Assembly: GCA_943787985.1 (NCBI GenBank)
Contig: CALSOO010000005.1
Span: forward strand, 62,001-126,000
Reading direction: 5' to 3'
Length of the DNA: 64,000 bases
From: an uncultured Paracoccaceae bacterium
GTDB taxonomy: Bacteria > Pseudomonadota > Alphaproteobacteria > Rhodobacterales > Rhodobacteraceae
This document shows, one piece after another, positions 1 through 9,285 of the stretch. Each line of letters starts with the position of its first letter. Within the stretch, counting starts at the first letter, position 1. Under the pieces are notes generated by a model. That model did not search any database. It was given only the letters and a program-made list of their open reading frames with translations, and was not told the origin of the DNA. A program made the position numbers and the translations under genes.

Positions 1-735
1 TTCGCGGGCTCCACAGTCGTGCACTCTGTAGGTGGCTGGGCCGCTTTGGTTGGCGCGCTTATCCTCGGACCACGTATCGGCAAATACAAAGACGGCAAAA
101 CCATTCCAATGCCAGGCTCGAACCTGACACTGGCCACATTGGGGACGTTCATCTTGTGGATGGGGTGGTTCGGATTTAACGGTGGATCACAACTCGCCAT
201 GGGTACGGTCGGCGACGTGGCAGATGTCTCACGCATCTTCTCCAACACCAACGCAGCTGCCGCAGGGGGCGCACTGACCGCTCTGATCCTGTCACAACTG
301 CTCTACAAAAAGCCTGACCTTACAATGATCCTGAACGGCGCATTGGCGGGACTGGTGTCCATCACAGCAGAACCGCTGACCCCCTCACTGGGCACGGCAA
401 CCCTGATCGGCGGCGTAGGCGGTGTGATCGTGGTCTTCGCGGTGCCCTTCCTCGACAAGCTCAAGATCGACGACGTGGTTGGCGCCATTCCGGTACACCT
501 CTTTGCAGGGATCTGGGGGACCATTGCGGTGGTCATCACAAACCCTGAAGCGTCCTTGATGATCCAGCTGTACTCTATCGCAGTGGTCGGGATCTTCACC
601 GTAGTCGCCTCCGGCATCGTATGGATGATCCTGAAAGCGACGATGGGCATCCGGGTCGGCGAAGAAGAGGAAATCATGGGCCTCGACGTGACCGAAATGG
701 GCATGGAAGCCTATCCTGAATTCTCGAAAGGCTGA
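1..735 (+). CDS. amt: Ammonium transporter Amt, 3' part only
   Basis: C-terminal 244 residues of an Amt/MEP/Rh ammonium channel, an inner-membrane protein that moves ammonium/ammonia into the cytoplasm. The reading frame is open from the first base, and the opening FAGSTVVH is an Amt hallmark, so the true start lies before the window. Several hydrophobic helices follow, including GTFILWMGWFGFNGGSQ and GAIPVHLFAGIWGTIAV, and the tail is short and acidic (GEEEEIMGLDVTEMGMEAY), as in proteobacterial Amt proteins that interact with GlnK/GlnB. A terminator follows closely. In this family amt usually follows glnK and is nitrogen regulated, but that side lies outside the window. Confidence 0.95.
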   Translation, partial: FAGSTVVHSVGGWAALVGALILGPRIGKYKDGKTIPMPGSNLTLATLGTFILWMGWFGFNGGSQLAMGTVGDVADVSRIFSNTNAAAAGGALTALILSQLLYKKPDLTMILNGALAGLVSITAEPLTPSLGTATLIGGVGGVIVVFAVPFLDKLKIDDVVGAIPVHLFAGIWGTIAVVITNPEASLMIQLYSIAVVGIFTVVASGIVWMILKATMGIRVGEEEEIMGLDVTEMGMEAYPEFSKG

Positions 736-771
736 GTCTCCTTCCTCTCAGAAACGACTAGAGAAACACCT

Positions 772-802
772 GCCCGGACGCTCCCTCGCGTCCGGGCTTT
801 TT
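772..802 (+). terminator. Rho-independent terminator of amt
   Basis: A 9-bp perfect stem (GCCCGGACG at 772-780 pairing with CGTCCGGGC at 789-797), an 8-base loop and a run of five T. It lies 37 bases after the amt stop on the same strand. Confidence 0.9.
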
Positions 803-1089
803 CATGTCTGGCAGATGCGTAAAGCCACCCGAAGGCCAAACAAACACAATCGTCTTGTACAAAACTGAAGCCATTGGTTGCAAAACCCGCAGACCATATC
901 ACCCAGATTCGGGACGCATTTTGCAGTGTTGTACAAATCATGGGGCAAAAGTCACAAGACCGCGCCAACCCTCAAAACCATGATGGGTTCTTAAATTCCG
1001 CCCAGCATTTCTGCTCTGTGAAGGCACCGGTAAAGAGCACGACCGAGACACCGCGAAGGCCTATCAAACACACAGAAACATGCGTCCGC
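803..1089. other. Intergenic stretch with no recognisable gene
   Basis: No frame here has protein-like composition or a good ribosome binding site, and no tRNA-like cloverleaf was noticed. It separates the amt terminator from the repeat element behind the aminotransferase gene. Confidence 0.5.
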
Positions 1090-1147
1090 TTCATCTCGCG
1101 AAATAAACCTCGGGGGAAACGCGCAGCGTTGGGGGCAGAGCCCCCTT
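1090..1147 (-). repeat. REP-like 3'-end element, copy 1
   Basis: Read on the minus strand this begins with a GGGGGC-tct-GCCCCC hairpin, then GCTGCGCG, a C-run, ATTT and a purine-rich end. The same order of blocks, with similar spacing, occurs on the plus strand at 18287-18342. Both copies lie shortly after a stop codon in the direction of transcription (aminotransferase here, rlmH there), so the element probably works as a 3'-end hairpin. Two copies seen by eye suggest a dispersed family but do not prove it. Confidence 0.55.
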
Positions 1148-1165
1148 CTTGCCCGCCGCAGGCGC

Positions 1166-2350
1166 TTAAATGCCGGCGTCAACAATCGCCTTGGCCAAAA
1201 TAGGCACAGTGGTCGCGTTCAATCCGGCGATGTTCATACGGCTGTCGCCAATCATGTAAATCCCCGCATCCACCCGCAGCTTTTCAACCATCTCGGGCGT
1301 GGTCCCAAGACGGGAAAACATACCGCGATGCTCGGCCAGAAACCCGAAACGGTCAGAGCCGGACAGACGCTGCAATTCACCGGCGAGTTGCTTGCGCAAG
1401 CCCAGCATCGAGACGCGGGTGGCTTCAAGTTCGGCCACCCATTCGGCGCGCATGGCGTCGTCATTCAGAATCATTGTGACCAAACGGGCGCCATGATCGG
1501 GCGGAAAGCTAAAGTTCTGGCGATTCAGGAACCCCAGCGTTTGCTGGTTCAATCCTTTGGAAGAGGTGTCTGTGGAAATCGCCATCAAGATGCCCGTGCG
1601 TTCACGGTAGATGCCAAAGTTCTTTGAGCAGCTCGCCGCCACGATACACTCGGGCACAGCAGCCACAACCGCGCGGGTCGCTTCGGCATCCACCTCAAGC
1701 CCGTCACCAAATCCCTGGTAGGCAATGTCGACCATCGGGGTCGCGCCTGTCTCCAGCAGCACTTTGATCACTTCGCCCCATTGCGTCATGTTCAGGTTAG
1801 CACCGGTCGGGTTGTGACAGCAGCCGTGCAGCAAAATCATATCGCCTTTGCGCGCGGTTTTCAGGTCGGCAATCATGCCATCGAAATCCACACCGCGGGT
1901 CTCGTCATCGAAATAGCGGTAATCCACCATTTCGATCCCGAGGTATTTCAGGATGGAGGGGTGGTTGGGCCATGTCGGATTGGACAGGAACACGCGCACA
2001 TCAGGGCGCGCCATCCGGATCAGTTCAAACGCCTGACGGATCGCGCCCGTCCCGCCGGGGGTCGCCGCCGCTGCGATATTTTCGCGGGGCACTGCATCGC
2101 CCAGCACCAGTTTGATCATCGCATCGCCAAAAGCCGGATCACCTGCAAGGCCCACATAGGCTTTGCTGTCCTGATCTTCCCACAGTTTATGCTCGGCGGA
2201 TTTAATCGCCTTCATCACCGGCGTCAGCCCCGTTGCGTCCTTGTAGACTCCGACCCCAAGGTCGATTTTCGTCTCGCGCGGGTCTTCACGGTACTGGGCC
2301 ATGAGGGCGAGAATTTTGTCGGCAGGTTGCGCCTGAAGGGTTTCAAACAT
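1166..2350 (-). CDS. Aromatic amino acid / aspartate aminotransferase (class I)
   Basis: Pyridoxal-phosphate enzyme that transfers amino groups between aspartate or aromatic amino acids and 2-oxo acids in the cytoplasm. The 394 residues match the AspC/TyrB group in length. N-terminal LGVGVYKD, the HNPTG motif near residue 179, Asp208 in the MVDIAYQGFGDG block and the PLP-binding Lys243 in SCSKNFGIYRERTG are all present. It starts three bases after the sulfurtransferase stop, so the two are probably co-transcribed. AspC and TyrB activities cannot be separated by eye, so no symbol is given. Confidence 0.93.
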   Translation of the reverse strand: MFETLQAQPADKILALMAQYREDPRETKIDLGVGVYKDATGLTPVMKAIKSAEHKLWEDQDSKAYVGLAGDPAFGDAMIKLVLGDAVPRENIAAAATPGGTGAIRQAFELIRMARPDVRVFLSNPTWPNHPSILKYLGIEMVDYRYFDDETRGVDFDGMIADLKTARKGDMILLHGCCHNPTGANLNMTQWGEVIKVLLETGATPMVDIAYQGFGDGLEVDAEATRAVVAAVPECIVAASCSKNFGIYRERTGILMAISTDTSSKGLNQQTLGFLNRQNFSFPPDHGARLVTMILNDDAMRAEWVAELEATRVSMLGLRKQLAGELQRLSGSDRFGFLAEHRGMFSRLGTTPEMVEKLRVDAGIYMIGDSRMNIAGLNATTVPILAKAIVDAGI

Positions 2351-2353
2351 CGC

Positions 2354-3208
2354 TTATGCGTCTCCGGTTGCGACGGGTACGGTGGGGAACATTCCCCATT
2401 CGACCCAAGATCCATCGTAAAGGGACCAGCTGTCGTGGCCCAAACGGGTGAGGGCCAGCGCAAGAACACAGGCGGTCACGCCCGAGCCACAGCTGGTGAT
2501 AATCGGTTTGCTCAAATCCACGCCTGCCGCTTCGAAAATGACACGGGTGTCTTCGGGCGCTTTCATGGTTTGGTCCGCATTGAGCAGGCTGGTGTAGGGC
2601 ACGCTGCGCGACCCCGGTATATGGCCAGAGCGCAGGCCCGGGCGCGGCTCGGGTGCCTCACCGCGGAACCGCGCGGCGGCGCGTGCATCCACAATCTGTG
2701 TGGTTCCCAGTTTGGAGGCCGACGCCACTTGCGTCACGTCCCGCACAAGGTGGTTCTGAAAGCGCACCGTCATGTGGCGGTCGCGGATCACGGGCGGCAT
2801 GTCTTCGACTTCGCGCCCCTCGGCGATCCATTTGGGCAAGCCCCCGTCAAGCACGGCAATGTTCATCTGCCCCATTAAGCGGAACAGCCACCACACCCGC
2901 GCTGCCGAAAACAGGCCAGCCCCGTCATAGACCACAACCTGATGCCCGTCGCCCACGCCCATAGCGCGCAGGCGTGACATGAATTTTTCCACAGGCGGCG
3001 CCATATGGGGCTGGTCGGACCGTGCGTCGCTGATGTCGTCGATATCAAAGAACCGCGCGCCTGGAATGTGTTTGGCGTCATACTCCGCCTTGGCGTCACG
3101 TTCCACGCCGGGCAGATACAGCGACGCATCCAAAACCCGCAAATCGGGGTCTTTGAGGTGCTGGGCCAGCCAGCTTGTCGAGACGAGTGTTTTGGGATCG
3201 TCGGTCAT
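2354..3208 (-). CDS. sseA: 3-mercaptopyruvate/thiosulfate sulfurtransferase
   Basis: Two-domain rhodanese that transfers sulfane sulfur from 3-mercaptopyruvate or thiosulfate. In the 284-residue product, residues about 7-130 form the inactive rhodanese domain (DGGLPKW near 121). Residues 165-280 form the active one, with Cys240 in TSCGSGVTA; the CGSGVT loop is typical of mercaptopyruvate sulfurtransferases. I chose the ATG at 3208 over one seven codons upstream because GAGGG precedes it at good spacing. It is the promoter-proximal gene of a pair with the aminotransferase, which could supply mercaptopyruvate by transaminating cysteine (inference). Confidence 0.9.
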   Translation of the reverse strand: MTDDPKTLVSTSWLAQHLKDPDLRVLDASLYLPGVERDAKAEYDAKHIPGARFFDIDDISDARSDQPHMAPPVEKFMSRLRAMGVGDGHQVVVYDGAGLFSAARVWWLFRLMGQMNIAVLDGGLPKWIAEGREVEDMPPVIRDRHMTVRFQNHLVRDVTQVASASKLGTTQIVDARAAARFRGEAPEPRPGLRSGHIPGSRSVPYTSLLNADQTMKAPEDTRVIFEAAGVDLSKPIITSCGSGVTACVLALALTRLGHDSWSLYDGSWVEWGMFPTVPVATGDA

Positions 3209-3493
3209 AGGGCCCTCGCGCGATTGCAATGCGCCTTGTGGTTAACCCCGCAAGCCCGTTCGGGCAAGAGCGGCCGTGCGCAAACCGTCAAAGTTGATAG
3301 GCAAAACCCCACAAAACCGACCCTGACGCTGCCGAATATCCCCAATCCGCTCCAAAGACGCAGGCACAGGCCGACAAGTCGTTGCCTTCTGCGGGATGCG
3401 CCCTGCCAACTCAATGTCCGATTGCTTTTTACAGCTGTTCGATCAGGACCACCCAAAGATAGATCGATGGCCCTGACCTGTGAGGGCGTAACC

Positions 3494-3784
3494 CTATTTG
3501 CCAGTCGCTTTGCGCACCATGCCAACGATCGCCAACACTGCGCCACCACCGACACCGCCACCAACCACTTGGCCGATGATCGCACCGATATCGAGCCCCC
3601 CAGCGTCGCCAGCCGCTCCTGCCAGATCGGGCGCCCCCAGCATACCAAGAATAGAGCCCCCGATGCCTCCGCCGACAATCCCGCTGATCGAGTTGATGAG
3701 CGTCCCTTGGTTCAGGCTGCCCAGCAGTTTGCCTGCAACGTTGCCACCAACCGCGCCAGAGATAAGGCCAAGAATAAGTTCCAT
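3494..3784 (-). CDS. Small glycine-rich hydrophobic protein, function unknown
   Basis: A 96-residue protein made almost entirely of Gly, Ala, Ile, Leu and Val, with repeated GG/GxxxG patterns (GIVGGGIGGSILGML, VVGGGVGGGAVLAIVG) and a basic end (VRKATGK). The pattern suggests membrane-embedded, tightly packed helices. A ribosome site AAAGGG stands about 8 bases before the ATG. I recognise it only as a type of conserved short hypothetical protein found in roseobacters and rhizobia. It is bounded by about 280 bases of apparently empty DNA before the sulfurtransferase start. Confidence 0.7.
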   Translation of the reverse strand: MELILGLISGAVGGNVAGKLLGSLNQGTLINSISGIVGGGIGGSILGMLGAPDLAGAAGDAGGLDIGAIIGQVVGGGVGGGAVLAIVGMVRKATGK

Positions 3785-3997
3785 AAGTCGTTCCCTTTAG
3801 GGGGTATTGATTTGTGCCAGCCCTGCGTCCCCCACCCATGACCGCACCGTAGCGCGGTTGCGGGCTACGGCGTCAGGGGGAAAAATTTGCAGTATTGTGC
3901 ATTGCGTGCCACCATCACCGGCAAGCACATGGGCGCGACAGGCGGTCATGGCTTTTTTAGCGAACCCGCATTTTTCTGACCAGTAGGACATTTTTAC

Positions 3998-5638
3998 ATG
4001 ACACGACCAAACGAATATCATTGGGTGCTTGGCCACTACGATCACATTGAATTTCCAAATGGCGGCGACCCTGTTCCTGCCCCGTCCACCCAGCTCAGCA
4101 CCTTGGAAGGACTGGCCGCGATCAGCGATCAGACGGGCGCGTTGCTGATGTACACAGACGGTCAGTCCATCTGGGACGGCTCCCTCACCCCCACGTCCCT
4201 GATCACCACCCCGTCCCTTGGCGGTGACCCTTCATCCACCCAGTCGGCGATCATTGTGCCCCCCGCAGGCATCGGCGGCACGGACTACCACGTCTTTGCG
4301 ATCGGCACCGATGACCGCGCCCCTGCCGACAAAGTCTATCACTCCACCTTCCGCCCCGCGTCGGGCACCATTGCCCCCATCCTTGCCCCGACCCCGATCA
4401 GTGACATGATCTCGACCTCCTATGACAACACCGAACGGCTGGCCGCGACCTCCCATGCCGATTGCGAGAAATACTGGGTGATCCTGCAAGACGGCCAATC
4501 TGCGAACTTGCATGCGCTGCTTGTCGACTCAAACGCGGCCCCCACCACGGTCGTCACCAGCACTTCTGGCTTGCAGCAATCGGGCGCATGGGAAGGCGGG
4601 TACATGAAGTTTTCCCACGACGGAAAAATGCTCGCTTATGCGGATTTCAGGTCGGACCATGTTGTGGTGCTGGCCTTTGACACTGCGACCGGATTGTTCA
4701 CGGACATGCATTTGATCCAAGACGTTCCCTATTGCTACGGGATCGAGTTTTCGCCTGACAACCAGACCCTTTATGTCTCGTCCTATCGACGCGACGATGT
4801 GAGGGCTCATTCTATTGCCAGCGGACCTGTGTCCTACCCCACTTTGCCGCTGATCTCTGCGGGCGTGCGCATCGGTGCCTTGCAGCTTGCGCCCAACGGC
4901 AAAATCTATGGCAAAGCGTCGCGTGCTTCGAATTTGCTTGAGATTGGTCAGCCCGACACCCCCCTGACCCCTGCTGTTGTGCCGAACGCGACCTATGCGG
5001 ATGGCACTGTCATCACCTTGACCCCGAACCCAGCGTCGCGTCCGTGGCGGCATGGCTTGCCCACCTTTACCCGCCTGAGCGATGCCTGCGCCGTGCGTGA
5101 TACGGATGTTTGTGCTGCTTTGGCCGAAGCGATCGACACCGAACTCGACAAGCAGGCCGAGACATTTGAAAATGTGCTGGAGCCCTGCGATGACAGCGCG
5201 GCAAGCCCGTTCGAGCCGACAATTTGCACCCCTCTTGAGTTGCCCGACGTCCAGCCCAGCTACCAGATCAAATGGGGCGCCAGCCGATGCGACGGGATGG
5301 AAAGCGACGATGTCGAGACCATGTCTATCACCATTTGCAATCCGTACTCCAACGTGCGCCTCAGCAATCTGGTGGTGCATGAAATGGTGGTCACCCTGCC
5401 TGACGGAACCCCTGTGCCTGCCCTGCCGGACGGAGCGCCATCAGTCACGCTGGTGCCGCGTGGCCCGCAGTGCTTCGGGGACCTTGCGCCATGCAGTTGC
5501 ACAAGCCGCGAATTTGTTGTGCGCACCCGTGGGGCGGCCGAGGGGAAATATGCGATCAAACTGAACGGCGTGTGTTTTGATGTCTGCCTTCACCAAGACA
5601 CCCGCGCGTGTTTCATCATGGAGGTGTGCCGCGACTGA
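3998..5638 (+). CDS. Beta-propeller-like protein with Cys-rich C-terminal domain, unknown
   Basis: 546 residues with no signal peptide. Residues 1-350 read as a YncE/WD40-like propeller (SHDGKMLAYADF, FSPDNQTLYVSSY and LAPNGKIYGKA are blade-like). The N-terminus, with WVLGHYDHIEF, LEGLAAISDQTGALLMYTDG and an SIWD block, closely resembles the start of large Bacteroidetes cell-surface proteins that read 'FGNNAGLDF...EGCASISD..GNLLFYTDG..VWN'. After about residue 360 comes a different region with at least a dozen Cys (DACAVRDTDVC, CSCTSREF, CFDVCLHQDTRACFIMEVC), probably beta-rich with disulfides or metal. The neighbours give no functional hint. The start has AGGA about 9 bases upstream. Function unknown. 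Confidence 0.8.
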   Translation: MTRPNEYHWVLGHYDHIEFPNGGDPVPAPSTQLSTLEGLAAISDQTGALLMYTDGQSIWDGSLTPTSLITTPSLGGDPSSTQSAIIVPPAGIGGTDYHVFAIGTDDRAPADKVYHSTFRPASGTIAPILAPTPISDMISTSYDNTERLAATSHADCEKYWVILQDGQSANLHALLVDSNAAPTTVVTSTSGLQQSGAWEGGYMKFSHDGKMLAYADFRSDHVVVLAFDTATGLFTDMHLIQDVPYCYGIEFSPDNQTLYVSSYRRDDVRAHSIASGPVSYPTLPLISAGVRIGALQLAPNGKIYGKASRASNLLEIGQPDTPLTPAVVPNATYADGTVITLTPNPASRPWRHGLPTFTRLSDACAVRDTDVCAALAEAIDTELDKQAETFENVLEPCDDSAASPFEPTICTPLELPDVQPSYQIKWGASRCDGMESDDVETMSITICNPYSNVRLSNLVVHEMVVTLPDGTPVPALPDGAPSVTLVPRGPQCFGDLAPCSCTSREFVVRTRGAAEGKYAIKLNGVCFDVCLHQDTRACFIMEVCRD

Positions 5639-5655
5639 ACGGACGCTTTGATTTT

Positions 5656-5688
5656 ATCGCAGCGGCGGGGGCACCTTGTCGCTGCGAT
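5656..5688. terminator. Hairpin between convergent genes
   Basis: Perfect 9-bp stem ATCGCAGCG (5656-5664) / CGCTGCGAT (5680-5688) in the 61-base gap between the stops of the propeller gene and smpB. It lacks a strong T-run on either side, so its role as a shared terminator is likely but not certain. Confidence 0.5.
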
Positions 5689-5699
5689 TGATCTTGAGC

Positions 5700-6179
5700 C
5701 TAGCCGTGGTCTTTCATCAAGCGTGATTTTTGACGGGACCAGTCACGTTTTGCTTCGGTTGCCCGTTTATCGTGGTTCTGTTTGCCTTTGGCGATGCCCA
5801 GTTTGATCTTGGCCAGCCCTTTGTGGTTGAAGTACATCACGATCGGCACAAGGGTCATCCCCTTGCGCTGCGTGGCATTCCACAAGTCGGACATTTGCTT
5901 TTTGGACACCAGAAGTTTGCGCCGCCGCCGTTCTTCGTGTTTGAACGTCTTTGCTCCGGCGTAGGGGGCAATGTAGCTGTTCACGAGCCACAGCTCATAA
6001 TCCTCCACCGCCGCATAGCTTTCGGCGATGTTGGTGCCGCCCACGCGCATGGATTTGACTTCGGACCCCTCAAGGATGATCCCGCATTCAATGTCATCAT
6101 CAATTGCATAGTCGAACCGCGCCCGCCGGTTTTCGGCGATCACTTTGTAGTTTGGGTCTGATTTTTTACCAATGGCCAT
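5700..6179 (-). CDS. smpB: SsrA-binding protein SmpB
   Basis: Binds tmRNA (SsrA) and brings it to stalled ribosomes for trans-translation and tagging of incomplete proteins. The 159-residue length fits the family. Typical blocks are present: [40 protein letters not shown] and [13 protein letters not shown], followed by a basic tail ([22 protein letters not shown]) that enters the decoding site in characterised homologues. The tmRNA gene itself was not seen in this window. A terminator separates it from leuB upstream, so it is probably transcribed alone. Confidence 0.97.
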   Translation of the reverse strand: MAIGKKSDPNYKVIAENRRARFDYAIDDDIECGIILEGSEVKSMRVGGTNIAESYAAVEDYELWLVNSYIAPYAGAKTFKHEERRRRKLLVSKKQMSDLWNATQRKGMTLVPIVMYFNHKGLAKIKLGIAKGKQNHDKRATEAKRDWSRQKSRLMKDHG

Positions 6180-6256
6180 GACACAGCGATGTAGGGCTTT
6201 GACGCGCGGCGTGCAAGTCAGACATCCGGGGCGGGATCCGCCAGGCTCAAAAGAAA

Positions 6257-6287
6257 AAGAGTGGCAGGGGGTGTCCTTGCCACTCTT
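6257..6287 (-). terminator. Rho-independent terminator of leuB
   Basis: Stem of at least 10 bp (AAGAGTGGCA at 6257-6266 with TGCCACTCTT at 6278-6287), 31 bases after the leuB stop. On the minus strand the hairpin is followed by a T-rich tract. Confidence 0.85.
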
Positions 6288-6317
6288 TTCCAGTGCGTCG
6301 CGTATGGGTGGTGCGGA

Positions 6318-7424
6318 TCAGAGGCTGGCGTCCAGCGCCGCCAAAATCGCATCGCCCATTTGCGTGGTCGAAACAGGGGTGCCGCCATCAGGGCCCATCA
6401 GGTCGGCCGTGCGCACGCCGTCGGCCAGAACCTTCTCGACCGCTTGCTCAAGGCGCGTGGCCTCGTCGCCCTGGTCAAAGGAATAGCGCAGCGCCATCGC
6501 AAAGCTGAGCGTGCAGGCGATAGGGTTGGCTTTGCCTTGACCTGTGATGTCAGGAGCAGACCCGTGTACCGGCTCATAGAGTGCCTTTGGCCGTCCGTTT
6601 GCAGCCGGCGCACCAAGGGACGCGGACGGCAACATGCCCAAAGAACCGGTGAGCATCGCCGCACAGTCAGACAGGATATCGCCAAACAGGTTGTCGGTGA
6701 GGATCACGTCGAACTGTTTGGGCGCGCGCACCAGTTGCATCGCGCCGTTGTCGGCGTACATGTGGGACAGTTCAACGTCCGCATATTCGGCTTGGTGCAC
6801 TTCGGTCACCACATCGCGCCACAAAATGCCGCTTTCCATGACGTTGGCTTTTTCCATGGAGCACACTTTGTTGCTCCGACGGCGTGCCAGTTCAAAGGCA
6901 GAGCGGGCAACGCGTGCGATTTCCGATTCTGTGTAGCGCTGGGTGTTGATGCCCACCCGCTCGTTGCCTTCTTCAAAAATGCCGCGTGGCTCCCCGAAAT
7001 AAACGCCAGAGGTCAGTTCACGCACGATCATAATGTCGAGGCCCGCAACCAGCTCTTTTTTCAACGAGGAAAAATCCGCCAGCGCGTCAAAGCACTGCGC
7101 AGGGCGCAGGTTGGAAAACAAATCCATCTCTTTGCGCAGACGCAGCAGGCCGCGTTCGGGTTTGACCGAAAAATCCAGATCGTCGTATTTCGGACCACCC
7201 ACAGCCCCCAGCAGAACGGCGTCCACTTCAAGCGCGCGTGCCATTGTATCATCGTGCAATGGCGTGCCGTGTTTGTCATACGCGCACCCGCCGACAAGGT
7301 CTTCGCTGACGTCAAAGGCCATGTCGCGCTTGGCGCCAAACCAGTCGATGATGCGTTTGACCTGGTCCATGACCTCGGGGCCGATGCCGTCACCGGCGAG
7401 GATAAGAAGCGAAGGGTTGGACAT
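6318..7424 (-). CDS. leuB: 3-isopropylmalate dehydrogenase
   Basis: Third step of leucine synthesis: NAD-dependent oxidative decarboxylation of 3-isopropylmalate in the cytoplasm. The 368 residues are full length. The opening [27 protein letters not shown], the substrate-binding [14 protein letters not shown] block, the [13 protein letters not shown] catalytic region and the NAD-binding [14 protein letters not shown] loop are all present. GGAGA precedes the ATG. leuD and leuC lie about 4.3 kb upstream on the same strand, with three unrelated genes between, so the leu genes are close but not one operon. Confidence 0.97.
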   Translation of the reverse strand: MSNPSLLILAGDGIGPEVMDQVKRIIDWFGAKRDMAFDVSEDLVGGCAYDKHGTPLHDDTMARALEVDAVLLGAVGGPKYDDLDFSVKPERGLLRLRKEMDLFSNLRPAQCFDALADFSSLKKELVAGLDIMIVRELTSGVYFGEPRGIFEEGNERVGINTQRYTESEIARVARSAFELARRRSNKVCSMEKANVMESGILWRDVVTEVHQAEYADVELSHMYADNGAMQLVRAPKQFDVILTDNLFGDILSDCAAMLTGSLGMLPSASLGAPAANGRPKALYEPVHGSAPDITGQGKANPIACTLSFAMALRYSFDQGDEATRLEQAVEKVLADGVRTADLMGPDGGTPVSTTQMGDAILAALDASL

Positions 7425-7633
7425 GCGAGCGTCTCCGGTTTGAAATGGTTTCGCGCGGGGTAGCCTGTAGGGGGTGTCGGGTCAAGTTTGCAGGGGGGCT
7501 ACAGGACAATTCACGTAATTCATAGCTTTTTTCAGAAAATTGTGCTGAAATAGCCGGAGTTAACTTCGCGTTTTTAGCCCTTTTGAGGCAGGTTTCAGAT
7601 ATACGGACGATGAGTTTAACGGTCGAGGGCCAC

Positions 7634-9019
7634 ATGCGCACAACAACCTGGCAGTATATTTTTGCTCTTTTGTGTTTTTTAGGCGGTTTCGCATCCGCAA
7701 CAATCATCATCATGCTGTTCTGGATGACCGACCGCATCAATCAGGTAGAGCACAGCAAAACCCATGCCTTGATCCAGTTAAAGATCAGAGAAACCGAGAA
7801 ACGCTTGCGCCTTGTGGTCGAAGACTATGCGTTTTGGGACTTTTCACACGACCTCATTAAAGAAGGCGACCCTGCTGCCATTCTCGAGAACATCGGAACA
7901 GGTGCGACAGAGACCGAATTGTTTGACCAGCTGTTCGTGGTCAGTCAAGGCGGTGATCTCCTTCATGCGTTTGACGAAGAGCTGGGCGCCGAAGCGGCCC
8001 CCCTGTTCACAGACGCGGTCCTTCAGTCTGTTTGGCCCGAAGTCAGCACCAGCCCCCCCGCCGATCAGGACTCGTTCACGACGTTTTTCGAACATGAGGG
8101 TATCTATTCGTTTTTGGTGGCCGCATGGATCACACCGGATGATGTCGCGACCCGCACAGATGAACAATATGCCGCTCTTTTTGGCGTCATTCATCTGGAT
8201 GAAGAGCGGTTGGCCTCTATGAGCCAAAGGGTTCAGGTCAACAGCACCTGGATTGGCCCCCCTCAAGAGGCACTTGTGACCGATGATCCCGATCATAACC
8301 TGGCCGTTCGCAACCTACGCGGCGTCCCTGTCGCGACCCTAAGCTGGGACATGGAGAATATCGGCTCCCAGTTGCGTCAGGAACTCCTACCCGGCGTCTT
8401 GCTCATGGCATTGGGCATCCTTGGTATTTGCGGGGCCGCAGCGCGCTATTTCTGGACGCAACACATGACGCTGCAACGCGCCAACAAGATCGCCATGACC
8501 GATCAGCTGACCGGCCTGTTGAACCGCGCGGGATTGTCGGAGCGGCTCAGACAATGGGACGTGCTGCGCAGCCTCGAGGACGGGCACCTTGCCGTGCTGT
8601 ATCTGGATCTCAACAAGTTCAAAGCGCTCAACGACACCTATGGTCATCAAGCTGGCGATGTCGCTCTGCGCATTACATCCGAGCGCCTGCGGTCCTGTGT
8701 CCGCTCTGCTGATATTGTTGCGCGGATGGGCGGGGACGAATTTGTGTGTGTTATCTTGGACAAGAATGCGGAGGAAGTGGCGCAAACCATCGCGCAGCGG
8801 ATCATTGATATCTCGCAGTCCACGTTTTCCTTTGATTCCCACGATCACATTATCGCTCCCTCTGTCGGGCTCGCGATCGCCAGACCCGGCACCCAGTGGG
8901 AGACGGTTTTGTCACAATCCGACGCCGCGATGTATGAGTGCAAAAAGGCGTCCCCCGACAAACCGGTCGTGTTTTGCCGCAGCATGGATGGGGGGCAACA
9001 TCTGGCCGGCACGGCCTGA
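7634..9019 (+). CDS. Membrane-bound diguanylate cyclase, CHASE4-GGDEF
   Basis: Makes cyclic di-GMP from GTP. The 461-residue chain has a transmembrane helix near residues 7-30, then a periplasmic CHASE4-type sensor (DYAFWDFSHDLI is the usual signature), a second helix near 252-272 and a C-terminal GGDEF domain. The active site GGDEF is at 366-370, and RSAD five residues before it fits the RxxD inhibitory site, so product feedback is likely. No EAL domain follows. The ATG at 7634 is preferred over one 17 codons earlier because GAGGG precedes it. The ligand is unknown. It is divergent from leuB. Confidence 0.93.
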   Translation: MRTTTWQYIFALLCFLGGFASATIIIMLFWMTDRINQVEHSKTHALIQLKIRETEKRLRLVVEDYAFWDFSHDLIKEGDPAAILENIGTGATETELFDQLFVVSQGGDLLHAFDEELGAEAAPLFTDAVLQSVWPEVSTSPPADQDSFTTFFEHEGIYSFLVAAWITPDDVATRTDEQYAALFGVIHLDEERLASMSQRVQVNSTWIGPPQEALVTDDPDHNLAVRNLRGVPVATLSWDMENIGSQLRQELLPGVLLMALGILGICGAAARYFWTQHMTLQRANKIAMTDQLTGLLNRAGLSERLRQWDVLRSLEDGHLAVLYLDLNKFKALNDTYGHQAGDVALRITSERLRSCVRSADIVARMGGDEFVCVILDKNAEEVAQTIAQRIIDISQSTFSFDSHDHIIAPSVGLAIARPGTQWETVLSQSDAAMYECKKASPDKPVVFCRSMDGGQHLAGTA

Positions 9020-9285
9020 AGGTCCAATTTTTCGATCAGGATTTGAGTGTCGAATTCTCCCAACCAACGCGGTTGGACGGCTTTGACAAACGGTGGTGCG
9101 CTGCCCCCTCGAGCCTGACCTGCGCGCCACAACGCTCCCTGCGTTTTGCGAAAGAGATCACGCGCGTCTTGGTGAACAGCATAGTGGGTCATAGCGAAAG
9201 GTATCGGCACCAGCGCTGTCGCGGATTGGCATATGGTCCGCCTCACTCTTTTCGCGTGCCGTATCTGACACCAACGTCCTTGGTC
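9020..9285. other. Gap with no recognisable gene
   Basis: 266 bases between the stops of the GGDEF gene and the convergent phosphatase-family gene. Frames through it have no family resemblance, and I saw no clear terminator. Confidence 0.4.

Noticed and set aside
874..1203. 109-codon open frame between amt and the aminotransferase gene
   Set aside because: Overlaps the REP-like element and the end of the aminotransferase gene, with no ribosome site and random composition.
1781..2878. Long open frame antisense to the aminotransferase and sulfurtransferase genes
   Set aside because: It mirrors two well-supported genes, has His/Arg/Gln-rich composition typical of antisense frames in GC-rich DNA and no ribosome site.
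3005..3841. 278-codon plus-strand frame over the sulfurtransferase start and the Gly-rich gene
   Set aside because: Antisense to two better frames, no family match.
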